Shown piece by piece: positions 10,251 to 21,718 of a stretch of DNA of 64,000 nt (the stretch's first letter is position 1; each line of letters starts with the position of its first letter). The DNA is from Tillandsia leiboldiana (taxonomy: Eukaryota; Streptophyta; Magnoliopsida; Poales; Bromeliaceae): the NCBI GenBank assembly GCA_029204045.2, contig CM055075.1, positions 20,208,491-20,272,490 on the forward strand, in the 5' to 3' direction. Made by a program: the position numbers and the translations under genes. The notes below the pieces were generated by a model. That model saw nothing but the letters and a program-made list of their open reading frames with translations. It had not been told where the DNA came from and did no database searches.

Positions 10251-10548
10251 GTTGCGGAGCGAGCGGAGAAGATCTACTAGGAGCGTATGGAAAAAGGTTG
10301 AGTCGTGTGTGAGTACGTTATATCACCTTTGTACGTGTTATAATTCTAGTGGATTTCACCGTGTGATCGGTCCCGTGGTTTTTTACTCCTGTGACGGAGT
10401 TTTCCACATAAAATTTCTGCGTGTTATTTAATTTTCCGCATTGGGTGTTATTACGCAAAGATTTTTGAGTGTTTATCGTTTACACCTATTCACCCTCTCT
10501 AGGTGTTTTTTCTCCTATTTAGATCCATATTAGATATAACCCAATAAT

Positions 10549-10560
10549 TGGTATCACAGC
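10549..10560 (+). promoter_or_regulatory. Primer binding site (TGGTATCACAGC)
   Basis: It matches the complement of the 3' end of initiator tRNA-Met (TGGTATCAGAGC) at 11 of 12 positions. It primes minus-strand DNA synthesis and fixes the 5' LTR end to within a few bases. Confidence 0.8.
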
Positions 10561-10579
10561 GGGAATAGGGTTATAAACA

Positions 10580-12050
10580 ATGGTTGAAGGTGGAAACATC
10601 AACAGACCCCCGTTCTTCGATGGAACAAACTTTGCCTATTGGAAAGTACGGATGAAAGCCTTTTTAGTTTCCATCGATGAACGGGTGTGGCAATCAATCG
10701 AGTTAGGATGGTCAAATCCAACTGAAATTATTGTTGATGTTCACACCATCAAACCTAGGTCGAAATGGACCAAGGAAGAGATTGACTCATCTTCTTAAAA
10801 TGGCAAAGGAATTAACGCCTTATTTAATGCTTTGTCACAAACTGAATTCTCTCGCGTCTTGGCATGTGAGACTGCGAAAGAAATCTGGGATGTTCTACAA
10901 GTTACACATGAGGGAACAAACCTTGTGAAGATTCAAAAACTGCAAATACTTACGAGCAAATTTGACTCTATTTTCATGGCAGAAAATGAATCTTTCACAG
11001 ATTACTATACACGATTACAAGATATCGTAAACACATGTGCTAACTTGGGAGAGAAAATTTCAGAATTTAAAGTTGTAAGAAAGATTTTAAGGACTCTTCC
11101 TGAATGATTTCGTTCCAAGGTTACGGCCATTAAAACTATTAAACACCCGGACGAAATCCGTGTAGAAGAATTAGTTGGTGCACTTCAAACATATTAAATG
11201 ACATTTCCTACTAACTATTCTTATGGAAAGGCATCCTCTTCTAAGTCTTCAGGTTTTGCGTTGAAAACAACAAAAGAAGAAGACGCGGATTCATCCTCCT
11301 TAGACGATGACGAGAACCTATATATGGAGGATTTAGAGAAGCAGCTTGCTCTCCTAACAAGAAAATTTCGCCGAAACTTTCGAAGGGGTAATTCAAGTAA
11401 AACTTCATCCTTCGTAAAGTCGAATAAAGGCAAAGGTTCTTCAAGCTACAAGTCAAGAAAGCAAGAGAGTTTTTCAAAGGATAAGAAAAGCTCGGAGGGA
11501 CAAATCCAATGCTTCAAGTGCCGAGGATACGGCAGTATCTCAACGGAGTGTTCCAATAAGAATCCGACAAAAAAGAAAGCGATGCAAGCCGTTACTTGGG
11601 ATGACACGTCATCGTCAAATGAGTCATCTTCGAGTAATGAAGAAAATAACGCAATGGCATTCCACGCATCCACAACTTCACCTTTCGTGTGCTTAATGGC
11701 AAGTACATCCGATTCACTGTCCAACTCCTCCCAAGTTGAAAAGAATGCAACGGACAACGAATCGAGTAATTCCGCAGGTGAAGACTTTGGTTTTGCCTAC
11801 CATAAACTTTTAAAGGATTCAAAGAAACTGGCAAAGCAAAACAAGAGTTTGAGAGGGAGATTGCAGGATCTCGAAGAAGAAGTAAAAAGGGCAACTTCTC
11901 TCTCAAACGGTCTTGAAGTGGAAAGGGATAACTTGATCAAAGTAAATGTTTTACTTCAAGAGAAAAATGAGCATTTCGAGAAGGAACACGTAAAAATGGT
12001 GGATAAAGCAAGTTACTTCTTGAAGCTCTACTCCGAGGCTCGACAGGAAA
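10580..12050 (+). pseudogene. Copia Gag, broken by three stops
   Basis: The frame opens MVEGGNINRPPFFDGTNFAY, the usual start of plant copia Gag. It carries on in one frame through stops at 10796 (TAA), 11105 (TGA, where the following context suggests an ancestral CGA) and 11195 (TAA). An acidic and serine-rich stretch, a first knuckle and a coiled coil (about 11790-12050) follow. The first knuckle, CFKCRGYGSISTEC, has Ser where the zinc-binding His should be, so it cannot bind zinc normally. A frameshift near 12050 moves the rest to the next frame. Confidence 0.85.
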
Positions 12051-12731
12051 ATGGAAATGACGAAGACCATTTTCCAACTTAAGGATGATGTAAAGCAATT
12101 TTCTTCGGGAAGGAGCAAGTTGGATAAGATGCTTGGTCTTGGTCAAACAAACCGTTTCGGCCTTGGATACAATCGAACTGGAGACAGTCCTAGTTCGAGT
12201 AAAACAGTTTTTGTGCCCCAGTCGGTATCTCCTCCTCCGACGATGGAATTCACTGCATACAACGACAACAACCCTACCTCACCTACTTCGGGTTCGACAA
12301 GCTCAAAGGTATGTTTTCGTTGTGGTTTTGCAGGGCACATAAGAAGAGATTGCAAGATTGGAGCAAAACAAGCAAATCAAGCGCCTCTTGCAACAACTAC
12401 CAAAAAGGTGATTCTCCGAAAATCAAAGGAAAAGAGCCTTGGTAGTTCACCTCATAAGACGATGTCAAACAAGATAGTTTCACCTAGGAGAATAACGTCA
12501 CATCCATTGCTGACGCAGCCCAAAAAGGTTTGGGTGCGCAAAGGTGAAATCTTCCCTTGTCTTGTCATTCATACTTCTTTGCATGCTTATGGCAATTCTT
12601 CTTGGTATCTGGATAGTGGATGTTCCCGTCATATGACCGGTGACAAAAATTATTTTCAATCTTTAGAGAAAACCTCTGGAGGACTTGTAGTTTTCGAAGA
12701 CGGTCGTTCTTCTAAAATTATTGGAAAATGA
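12051..12731 (+). pseudogene. Copia nucleocapsid knuckle and aspartic protease
   Basis: It continues Gag-Pol in a new frame. An intact CCHC knuckle, CFRCGFAGHIRRDC, lies near 12325, and the protease active site WYLDSGCSRHMTG near 12603-12641, with DSG as catalytic triad. The protease would cleave the polyprotein inside the particle. A TGA at 12729 interrupts before integrase. The true start is not at 12051, which is only the first Met in this frame. Confidence 0.85.
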
Positions 12732-12758
12732 ACAATCACTATTCCAGAAGGCCCGGTT

Positions 12759-13817
12759 TTGAACAATATTTTATTTGTTGAAGGCCTTAAGACTAACCTC
12801 ATTAGCATAAGTCAACTTTGTGATAATGGTTTCTCAGTTAACTTTTCTTCTGCAGAATGTATTGTAACTGATAAGGACCAATTATTCTTTTTGAAAAGGG
12901 TTAGATCTGAAAATAATTGCTATGTAGTTCCAAATAAAATTTCTGAACATTGTAACCTAGTTTCTTTGGAAAATGAAACTTTTTGGCATGAAAGACTAGG
13001 TCACATAAATTTTAAGGAGCTATCTAGGATTTCGAATAAAGACGTGGTTAAGGGGGTTCCTAAACATTCGTTTAAAGATAACATTGTGTGTGGAGGTTGT
13101 CTAAAGGGAAAACAATCAAGGGCTGCACACAAGAACTTGAACCACGTTGGTACCAAACGGCCCTTAGAATTACTGCACATGGACTTAATGGGGCCGACTC
13201 GTCAACCATCTTTGGGAGGTAAATGGTACATTTTTCTTTTGGTTGATGATTTCTCTAGATATACATGGGTAACATTTTTAAAAGAGAAAGCGGATACTTT
13301 CGATTCTTTTCATGAGGTTTGTCATCGTATTATGATTGAGAGAAATGAAAAGATCGTTCGTGTTCGAAGTGATAGAGGTGGAGAATTCATCAATTCTAAA
13401 TTCATTGATTTTTGCACTTCCAACGGCATAGAACATGAATTCTCAGCACCCTATACACCTCAGCAGAATGGTGTAGTCGAGCGCAAAAACAGGGTTGTAC
13501 AAGAGATGGCACGTGTTATGCTTCATAGCCGGAAACTACCGTTACATTTTTGGGCTGAAGCAGTGAACACCGCCGTCTACGTAATTAATCGAGTGTATTT
13601 GCGCCCGGGAACTTTAAATACACCATATGAGCTATGGTTTTGTAGAAAACCGAATATCAAATATTTTCGTATCTTTGGGAGCCGATGTTATATTTTACGT
13701 GATTGCGAAAATCTTGAAAAATTTGACTCTCGAAGTGACGAAGGGATTTTCATGGGTTATTCTACAAATAGTAGAGCATATCGGGTATTTAACCTCGAAT
13801 CTAAAACGATGGTATAA
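12759..13817 (+). pseudogene. Copia integrase
   Basis: The zinc-binding pre-integrase domain is visible as HERLGH followed by CGGCLKGK. The catalytic core shows the D,D-35-E triad: D in LLHMDLMGP, D in VRSDRGGEF and E in QQNGVVERKNR. The C-terminal GIFMGY motif is also present. Integrase joins the cDNA to host DNA. This is the best preserved part, open for 352 codons with a complete set of catalytic residues, but it is a segment of a polyprotein and has no start of its own. TAA at 13815 cuts it from RT. Confidence 0.92.
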
Positions 13818-13877
13818 TCTATTAATGTTAAAGTAGATGAAGTTTTTCATTTTGCATCTGATAAATCTACCCCTGAT

Positions 13878-15157
13878 ATGTCTCTTGATGATGATACTCC
13901 TGTAAATGCATCTTCCCATAATAATTCTTCCGATAATGTTGATGCATCTAATGGTTCTTCAAGTTTATCTGATATGCAGGAATCATCACACGTACCTCCG
14001 AGTACTCCGTTACCTCAAACGTTACGTATCTCCAAGGATCATCCAGAGTCGAACATTATTGGAGACCCACAAGAAGGAGTCAGGACTCGCAGACAGTTGG
14101 TTTGTGGAGTCGCATGTTATGTCTCCATGATAGAACCAAAGAACGTCGATGAAGCTCTTCAGGATGACTACTGGATTGAAGCAATGCAGGAAGAGCTCCA
14201 TCAGTTCGAAAGAAACAAAGTCTGGAAACTAACGAAGCCACCGAAGCAACACAACGTGATTGGTACTAAATGGATTTTCAAGAATAAGAAAAACGAGGAT
14301 GGTACCATTATCAGGAACAAAGCATGCCTAGTTGCTCAAGGCTACTCACAAATTGAAGGAATAGACTTTGATGAGACGTTCGCCCCGGTTGCTCGACTCG
14401 AGTCGATTCGTATTTTTTTCGCAATTGCTTGTCATTTTAAAATCAAACTCTTTCAAATGGATGTTAAGAGCGCGTTTTTAAATGGGTTTTTGAACGAGGA
14501 AGTTTATGTGGCTCAACCGAAAGGTTTTGTAGACCATAAACAACCTAACCATGTTTTTCGTTTGAAAAAGGCTCTCTACGGTCTAAAACAAGCACCGCGA
14601 GCGTGGTACGAAAGGTTGACAAAGCACCTGTTTGAAAAGGGCTATACTCGAGGGGGAGCAGATCGGACTCTCTTTGTGAAGCATTATCAGGATAACTTTA
14701 TTGTGGCACAAATCTATGTCGATGACATTGTATTTGGTGCAACAAGGGACAATGATGCTTCTAAATTCGCAGAAACCATGGAAAGCAAATTTGAGATGTC
14801 TATGATGGGCGAATTAACATACTTTCTTGGATTGCAAGTGAGACAAAATGAAGAAGGCATCCATCTGTGCCAATCCAAGTATGCAAAGGAGTTGGTCAAG
14901 AAGTTTGGATTAGAAAACTCTAAAGACTTTCCGACTCCTATGGGAACTAGCAATAAGGGATTAGGAAGTGAATCTCTTAGTGAAAGTGTAGACAAGAATC
15001 TTTATCGCAGCATGATTGGAAGTCTACTCTACCTCACGGCTAGTCGCCCAGAGATATCCTTTAGTGTTGGGATCTGCGTGAGATATCAGTCAGCACCAAA
15101 GGAGGTTCACCTGAAAGCGGTGAAAAGGATCATCCGGTACGTCAAAGGTACACTATA
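13878..15157 (+). pseudogene. Copia reverse transcriptase, cut off before RNase H
   Basis: It shows the standard plant copia RT blocks in order: WIEAMQEEL, GTKWIFKNK, AQGYSQ, DFDETFAPVARL, QMDVKSAFLNG, ALYGLKQAPRAWY, the catalytic IYVDDIVFG, and LTYFLGLQV. It ends at YVKGTL, after which RNase H should follow. Instead a stop and unrelated LTR sequence appear. The frame is the same as that of integrase. RT alone could not complete cDNA synthesis without RNase H. Confidence 0.92.
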
Positions 15158-16240
15158 GTAACAGTGATTTTTGAAATCCAAAATCTAAGTTTAAATAATT
15201 TTCTGGATTATTTAAATGGCAAAAATAGATTATTAGTAGTGCAGTTGTGACCCCAAAAATATCGACTTTTGATCGGGGTCTGATCTCGAAAATTTGAGAT
15301 CACCATTGCGACCGTCTCGTTGAAATAAGAAAAGAATGATATTTATATGTTTTCGATCCGACGGTCGGATCTTCCGCAAAACAGCGAAAGAAAAGTGGGC
15401 CCCACAACTTAAGTTGTGAATAGTAACCCCTGATTTAAATCCCCTTTTGACCAACGTCGGCCGTTTCGCCGTCTGGATCCCAGACATAGTAGTATGAGTA
15501 GTCAATTCTAGCTATTTTCGACGTTCTAAGCGCAATGGCACTGACGGTTTTCGCGTTTGGCGATCCGGGTGCGTCGAAATGCGTGCGTCGCTCTACAACC
15601 TAAAGTAGATTATGGCCCGAGATTTTATTCGAGCGCCGAATCAAGCAAACAAATACGCTACTTGAAAGGCCACGACGAGCCAGACGTCGTGGCGAAATCC
15701 GTTTTTCGTTTCGACGACCGAAACGCCTCGAAAAGCGTGAATTACGGCGAAAAATAGAGTATTTTGTAGAAAAACCCAATATTTTATGCTCCGAAATCCG
15801 TGCCACTTCTTGGAGAGGGACTGAGATGCGAAATAAGTATTTTTGGTAAAGGACTTAAGTCCAAATTCTGTGTAGGTGAGGACTTATTGGCATATTGTTA
15901 CAATATGCATATTAATACATGCGTATTGATGCCTCTTGGACTCCCTCACCGGAGCCACCCCTTCATCTCCTCTCTGCAACCGACACCATCTCCTCCACCT
16001 CTCCCAAGCGTCGCGTCGGCGCCACCGCCGTCCCCGTCGCCGGAGCAGCCAAGAGAAGCCACAACAAAGAGTTGTCTTCTCGGGTTGGAGTTGTGGGAAG
16101 TGCCTTGGAAGGTTGGGTTGGTCCTAACTTCAACTGAAGTGTCTCTCTGTGTGGCCGCGACCGAGTCAAGGTGGAGCCAACGCCGGCCTCCGCCGTGCGC
16201 CACCGCGGGAAGGCTTCTTCTTCCTCCTCTCTCCGGCGAG

Positions 16241-17221
16241 GTAAGATGTTGGAACTTATTGTTTTTATTTGGCCCATGGACCCTAGAAGTGTGTTCCTGA
16301 AGTCGAGTGGCACCCCTCTGTGAAGTTTGAGCCGCCGCCGTCGTCCCAGTTGCCGGCGGGAGCACCCTGTCGCCGGAAAAGCCATTTTGGCCAATCTTGA
16401 GCGCGGGAAGGATCCAACCGTCGAGATGAAGATCAAGACCATTGAACCTCTTCCTCTCGGTGACTGCAAGGGCTCCATCAAGTCTCAGGCCGATCGGTTG
16501 AGGATCCGAGTCGCACGAGCCAGCCCTAGAACCAGGCTATTTTGTGCTTTGGCCGACCTTCGCCGTCCGGCGCCGCCGCTGCCCCACGCCGCCGGCCACC
16601 GCCTTGGCAAGCTCCGTAGCACCAAGTGGAGTCATCTGGTCCAAGTTGGAGGACCTCTTGTGCTCCGATAAGAAATCCGCCATTAACGGCCACCGAGCTT
16701 GGGTGAACTTGGCCGAGCTCCGCCGTCGCGCGTCGCCGGCGCTTTCCGCCGCCGGCCAGTGACCCAGGTATGCTTGTAGGATCTGTAGAAAGTTTCCTAT
16801 CATTTTGCATGGATGTTTGGACGTAGGATTTCCGTCTTTGTAGTGCACCCTTGAAGCTTGGCCGAGCTTCTTCTCCGGCCACCGCCGACGCCTCGGGGCT
16901 CCGGCCAACCGTTCAGGTGAGTCGTTAACACCTTATTTAAGGTTTCCATCAAGTTTGTTTAGATGAATAAACACTGTGTGTAAAGTTGGACCATCTTTAT
17001 ATTTAAATGGTTTTGTGTGTGTTTTCCCGCCATCCGCCGGCTCCGGCCGCCGGCGCCAAGCCTGGCCGTGACCAAAAGTCCTCTGGGAGGGTCCTTTATG
17101 TGTGCTCACCTTTGCATAAGGTCTGAGCCTGGTCTAATCAGCAGTTGGCCAGCCCGAGTCTTGTGTTTTTGAGGGTGTTGCTCCGGGCAACTTTCCGGCC
17201 ACTCTCCGGCAAGCCGCAGGT
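16241..17221 (+). promoter_or_regulatory. Four splice-donor-like sites in LTR F
   Basis: The sites are GCGAG/GTAAGA at 16241, CCCAG/GTATGC at 16768, TTCAG/GTGAGT at 16917 and CGCAG/GTGAGC at 17220. Each follows a CCGGC-rich, exon-like stretch. Their spacings (527, 149, 303) nearly match those of four such sites in the LARD LTR on the minus strand (518, 148, 322). Confidence 0.5.
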
Positions 17222-18479
17222 GAGCATCACTGTCCTTTGTCCATACTTAGTGCCATGCTCCAGTTATTTTACAATTTGATCAAGTATAAGTATAGTTGTA
17301 GCAAAGTGTTGTTTTGGACCTTAAGTGTTTATGGGCCAACTTTGTTGTTGGGCTTTGTGTTGGTCTAAGCCAGTGAGCACGAGTTTCGTCTCGTCGTAAC
17401 GGACGCGCTGAAACTTACGGCGCTGTCTTTGGATTCCTGGATTGGGAGATCGAGACAAAACAATGCTTAAATAGGTGTTTTTATGCAATTTTAGAGAAAT
17501 TTATGGACCAACTTGCAAATGTAGCATGCTGGTTGTCTTTGGGCAGCGTGTACGCATCCTCTAAGCTTTTCGTTAGAGGTCCATTGGCTCTCGTTGAGCA
17601 GAAATTGATTATTGGTCCGTAAATCGGCAAAATCGTCGATTTAACGGCGTCCCGGTGGCAATCGCGCAATTCGGGAAATTGCGGCGGTTCCGCTTAGCCG
17701 ACTGTTGAGTCCCAGTAGAATCTGGTTGAGCCAGAGGCAAAGGATTTAAAGCCCGAGTCTCCCGGAAACCCAAAAGGAATTCCCGGGAGGGGCATTTTGG
17801 TAATTATACCAACATTTGATTAAAGGGTTGATTCTAGCAAAGTGTTAATGTTTTAGTATTCCGAGGTGTACGTCAGGTTTTGTCGAAATCGGAAATTTAT
17901 AAGCGCGTTCGGGTCAAAGTGAGACGAACGGCGGATTTCCGACGATTCGCGTTGATCTGGAAAAGATCTGGGTTTTAGTTGAGTTGGGGTTAGTGTGATT
18001 AAGTTGTTCCCTGATCAGCATTTTTGATTCAGGTTGGCACAGTCTTCGAGCGTTCTGTTGGAGTCAATAGTTCGCCTGCAAACGACAGGTGGGTTTATCT
18101 TCGGCCCGGGCTTTATCATTTAGGCCCTCTGGGGTATAGTATTGGTTGGACCCCTATTCTTGTAGCCTAGATATATTTCGAGCCTGCCTTCCTTTTGATC
18201 AATTTTATACTGATATACAAATGATTTTAGTTAACAAATATTTTCGTCCAAGCATCGCAGGGTCGCCTGAATCTGTTCTTGTTTGATAGGACGAATGCAT
18301 TAGCTCTTCGAGGTTTGGACATAAAACTTGTTTTCAAGTTGTTTTCCTGAAAAGATTTTTAGCCTTGCATGATTGATCTTTAGTTACTTCCAGTTATTAT
18401 GACTTTATTCCTGAACATTTGCCATGCCTGATTGGTCATTAGCTAGCTTGCACATTTATACTTGATTATCAGTATATCC

Positions 18480-18790
18480 TGATCCATGCTCTAGTAGTTG
18501 TTGATTATATTCTGCCTATGATTGAGATTTAGTGGCTATTCTGCATTGCACCCTTGTTGGGATTTTGGACATTGCTAGTTTGCATACCTGATTATCAGTA
18601 CTCCCTGATTATATCTGATCCATGCTATAGTAGTTGATGATTATTCCTGCTTATGAGTTGAGATTTAGTTGGTTCTGATATTGCATCCTTGTTGGGATTG
18701 TTTCGGCTTGTTGTTGATCATTTGAGTTGAGATTCTGTTGGCATACTACTGTTGCATTCCAGTGGGGATTTTTCCGGCTTGTTGTCGATT
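18480..18790 (+). repeat. Imperfect tandem repeats in LTR F
   Basis: Two to three diverged copies of a unit containing TTGAGATTTAGT, GCA.CC.TTGTTGGGATT and TTCGGCTTGTTG are visible, directly upstream of the double hairpin. Confidence 0.5.
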
Positions 18791-18862
18791 ACCCGGTCAG
18801 TGGACCGAGAGCTTGAGCATTTGCAATATGATCGCCCGCACCGTTGTTCTTCACGTACACTA

Positions 18863-18933
18863 GCGGGCTGATCCCCCGCAGTGGTGTACTTTACCGGTAA
18901 AGTGGTCAGCAGTGGCGACCCGTGACCCCCAGG
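18863..18933 (+). other. Conserved double-hairpin block, LTR F copy
   Basis: Stem 1 is GCGGG-CTGATCC-CCCGC and stem 2 is ACTTTACCGGTAAAGT, a perfect 16-bp palindrome. Both stems differ from the other LTR copies by paired changes on both sides. Confidence 0.7.
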
Positions 18934-19147
18934 GGGGAATGTCAACCAGGTGGTGCCAGGTGGGCAGTTTGCCTGAGGTCCTCGTGACCAATAGTGGCAT
19001 TGATTGGGTACTTGATGCTATTGTGATTGATGCATAGCTTTTATTATCTCCATGATTCATTTACATGTAGCTTTTCATCTTGTACCGTTATTGTTCAGTT
19101 CCTGCTTGATTACAGTCATTTACCATCAGCACTTGTTTGATACCTGC

Positions 19148-19576
19148 TGTCACACCCCGAGTCCGCCAATTTGTACGGTTCGGGCACGCCAACAGACTCG
19201 AGTCAACACAAGTGCGTCTCCCTACGTGGTGTCATCGCTGATGTTCACACCACAACGAAATAATTAGCTCAAATTTTAGCCATTTGAGCAACGTGCAGTC
19301 TATATACCGACAAAAAGGCTCGTCAAACTAATTATGCGAAAGTATAAGAGGGTACTTCTTTTCATCTCCAACATTACGTTGTCGGCCGCCAACGTAATAT
19401 CCGAAGAATGAAAGCTCGTCGCCCTCGATCAGTCCCAACATTCTTTTTGGGAACAACAATAACCAATCGAATACTTTCGCCTACTAATCGACACACTCTC
19501 TCGTGCTAATCCCTAGGGTCTCCCTAAGGTTGCTAACCACCTAGGACTATTCCTAGGCTCTGATACCACTCTTATC
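19148..19576 (-). mobile_element. LTR stub joined to a partial internal region of element C
   Basis: 19148-19197 matches the first 50 bases of the C LTR (TGTCACACCCCGAGTC...CAGAC) and then switches to internal sequence matching 42287-42666. The switch falls on a shared GAC, suggesting a deletion through microhomology that removed most of an LTR and most of an INT. It marks the left edge of the array inside LTR F. The primer site complement lies at 19557-19568. Confidence 0.75.
19557..19568 (-). promoter_or_regulatory. Primer binding site next to LTR C1
   Basis: On the minus strand it reads TGGTATCAGAGC, the perfect initiator tRNA-Met complement, 8 bases after the LTR end at 19577. Confidence 0.85.
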
Positions 19577-20020
19577 TGTCACGCCCCGAGTCCGCCAATT
19601 TGTACGGTTCGGGCACGCCAACAGACCCGCCAATCGGGGAAGACCTTTCACTACCCGAAAGGAACGGTAACATCCATAGTAACACAACAAGTGTATGCGG
19701 AAGCTCAATATCAGAGTACTAAAAATCACTATAAATTTAAACTTTCATTCAATAACAAACAGTTAAAGCGGAAATGAAAGTATACCAGAGTGAACCATAA
19801 CTTAAATTTATTACACCTTACATCTCTGAACTTGCAAATAAAATTATTACAATTCCTTTACATAAATTCCTCACCATACAGAGTTCACTCAAGAAATATA
19901 TAAAAGGGATACCTCTGCTAGACCCTCTAGGTCTCTATGCTGCTGGGCTCTTGCTCCTGTCGTATGCCTCGCCGTCTGCATCTGATCCGTCTCGTCCGCT
20001 GTATCCATACCCGAACCTGT

Positions 20021-20054
<34 letters not shown>
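20021..20054 (+). repeat. G34 homopolymer in LTR C1
   Basis: Thirty-four consecutive G occur here. The same site has 9 G in C2 (36693-36701) and 14 G in C3 (54192-54205), so the tract is length-unstable or misassembled. Confidence 0.85.
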
Positions 20055-20055
<1 letters not shown>

Positions 20056-20395
20056 CACCCAAGGGGTGTGAGAACTCCGACAGAGTTCCCAGTGGGTTCA
20101 ACCACCGAGAAAAAGTGTCCTACACCACTTGGTCCAATGGAAGGAATAATAATAGTGCTAGGAAACTAAAATCCTCAATATCAAAATATGGCTATGCAAC
20201 ATAATATATCACTACACTATCTGTGTCTAATCATCAACCATCACTACTCTTGTCTAGCCACACTAGACTGCTAAGCACCAACTCGACCACTATGCCGCTG
20301 TATATAGGGTCAAACTAACCCGACCACCTTGGCCACTCTAATTTCTCTTTATTCTTTAAACTCTGGTGCTTTAGTTCAAGTTAACCCTCAGAAAT

Positions 20396-21718
20396 TCTTA
20401 TCCAACGGGCCCCAGCCCGGTAGTCCTGCTACCATAAGATAAGACTTCTAAGGTTGCCGATAGCACCCGCAAGTGCTACCCCGCCCAACGGGGAACTTGT
20501 CCTACGGGTCACTGCCCGGGAGAGGGACACTGCCCTTGGCTCCGACAAGGCTACTTTTGACCCCCGAAGGTACGCTCGTTTTATCTTTATATTTTCTTTC
20601 TTTTCTTTACTTTTATCTTTCTCTTTTTGCTTTAATTCTTAGCCTCTTTGCCTTTGAACACTTGCTTTTCTTTCTTATTCGAGCTTGTAGCTCCCTTTTG
20701 CCACTGGCAAATCTCTTTCTCTTTCCTTTGAGCATTTAGCTCTTTGCTTTCACTTTAAGCCTTTCGAAAGTACCTCGTCCAACGGGTCACTGCCCAGAGA
20801 GTCCTGCTCCACTAGACGAGTCTCAAATTCGAAGGCGTCATTTACATTTTCTTTATACTTTTTAGCCACTTTTAGCTTGCTTTTAAACTTTGCCTTTTTA
20901 CAATAATTTACCTCTCATCCTAGGTCTCGCCATAAGGATAACTAAGAGTCACCTGGACTCATATCATTTCACTTTCATTTACTTAACTCAAATTGAAGTT
21001 AAAGTTATTGTCCAATTGCCCAGACACCCTATGACTTTCTAGGGTTGTATTTGTTCACTTCTTTAACCTTGGGATCTTATCCCACTTTCCTGATTCCTCA
21101 CTGAATCCTAGAGTTAACTTAACTCTATTTTTGCTGTTCCACTTATAATTTAGAGTTACGCTGACTCTAATTTCCTGTCCCCTTTCATATCTCCACACCT
21201 GGTCTATTTCTCATTTTCCCTTTTCGTGTCACCACACTTGATCTAATTCCCCTTTCTCTGATTCCTTGCGGGATCCTAGAGTTAACTTAACTCTATTTTC
21301 CTGTCTGTGAGTTTAAACTCATCTAGCTCACCTTAGGTTCCCTTTACCTAAGTTCCATGTCACATAGGTCCTAGAGTTCCCTGACTCTATGTTGATCACT
21401 AACTCTACTTAGGTTTCCTTTACCTAAGTTCCATGTCACATATGTCCTAGAGTTCCCTGACTCTATGTTGATCACTAACTCTCCTTAGGTTTCCTTTACC
21501 TAAGTTCCATGTCACATATGTCCTAGAGTTCCCTGACTCTATATTGATCACTCTATCCAGTGTCCTTAGGTTATCACCTAAGACCATGCCACTCGTCCCT
21601 CCTAGGATAACTCCTAAGTTGATGCCACTCGTCAAACCCCTAAATTAGATTTTCTCCTAGTCTTACTACCAACAAGTTCTGTTCCCTTATGTCACATGAT
21701 TCCTAGGGTTGTACCCTA
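20396..21718. repeat. Dense array of short inverted repeats (C1 copy)
   Basis: At least 20 hairpins with 4-9 bp stems and loops of about 1-8 nt follow one another. Examples: CGGGC-CCCA-GCCCG (20406), GGTAG-TCCTG-CTACC (20419), TAGCAC-CCGCAA-GTGCTA (20461), CCCCG-CCCAA-CGGGG (20479), GAGCT-TGT-AGCTC (20681), TTTGCC-ACT-GGCAAA (20697), GAGTC-ACCTG-GACTC (20946), GGGAT-CTT-ATCCC (21071), TAGAGTTAA-C-TTAACTCTA (21109, 21277), TTAGAGT-TACGCTG-ACTCTAA (21150) and CTTAGGT-TCCCTTT-ACCTAAG (21332). From 21332 a 77-bp unit with two hairpins repeats three times. Sister copies lie at 37040-38341 and 54546-55868. Confidence 0.75.

Larger units (their letters stand above)
9284..10548 (+). repeat. 5' LTR of the copia element
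   Basis: It is taken to start at TGTTAAGG (9284), just after fragment G, and to end a few bases before the primer site at 10549. Both boundaries are uncertain because no 3' LTR remains for comparison. It contains a promoter-proximal CAGTCCGGA array, a TATA box at 9802 and a GTGGATTCG array downstream of it. The T-rich end with CTCTCTAGGTGTTTTTT is usual for plant copia LTRs. Confidence 0.6.
9284..15157 (+). mobile_element. Ty1/copia retrotransposon, 3'-truncated and inactivated
   Basis: A 5' LTR of about 1.26 kb is followed by a primer site, gag, protease, integrase and reverse transcriptase in the copia order. The element stops shortly after RT; RNase H and the 3' LTR are missing, and sequence related to the LARD LTR follows directly. 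Stops at 10796, 11105, 11195, 12729 and 13815 and one frameshift near 12050 break the polyprotein. The domain order and motifs make the copia call secure; the lineage within copia is not resolved. Confidence 0.92.
15158..19147 (+). mobile_element. LTR F, truncated at its start and interrupted at its end
   Basis: This plus-strand segment is colinear with the LARD LTR read on the minus strand. Shared stretches include GATCCGACGGTCGGATCTT near 15355, CCGAGATTTTAT near 15617 and GGAAAGCGTGAA-like sequence near 15730. GC-rich segments with four donor-like sites (16241-17221) and the double hairpin at 18863 follow. About 40 bp of the LTR start appear lost at the copia junction. The last kilobase is missing because the C array begins at 19148. 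No gene is seen; open frames here are GC-driven. Confidence 0.65.
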
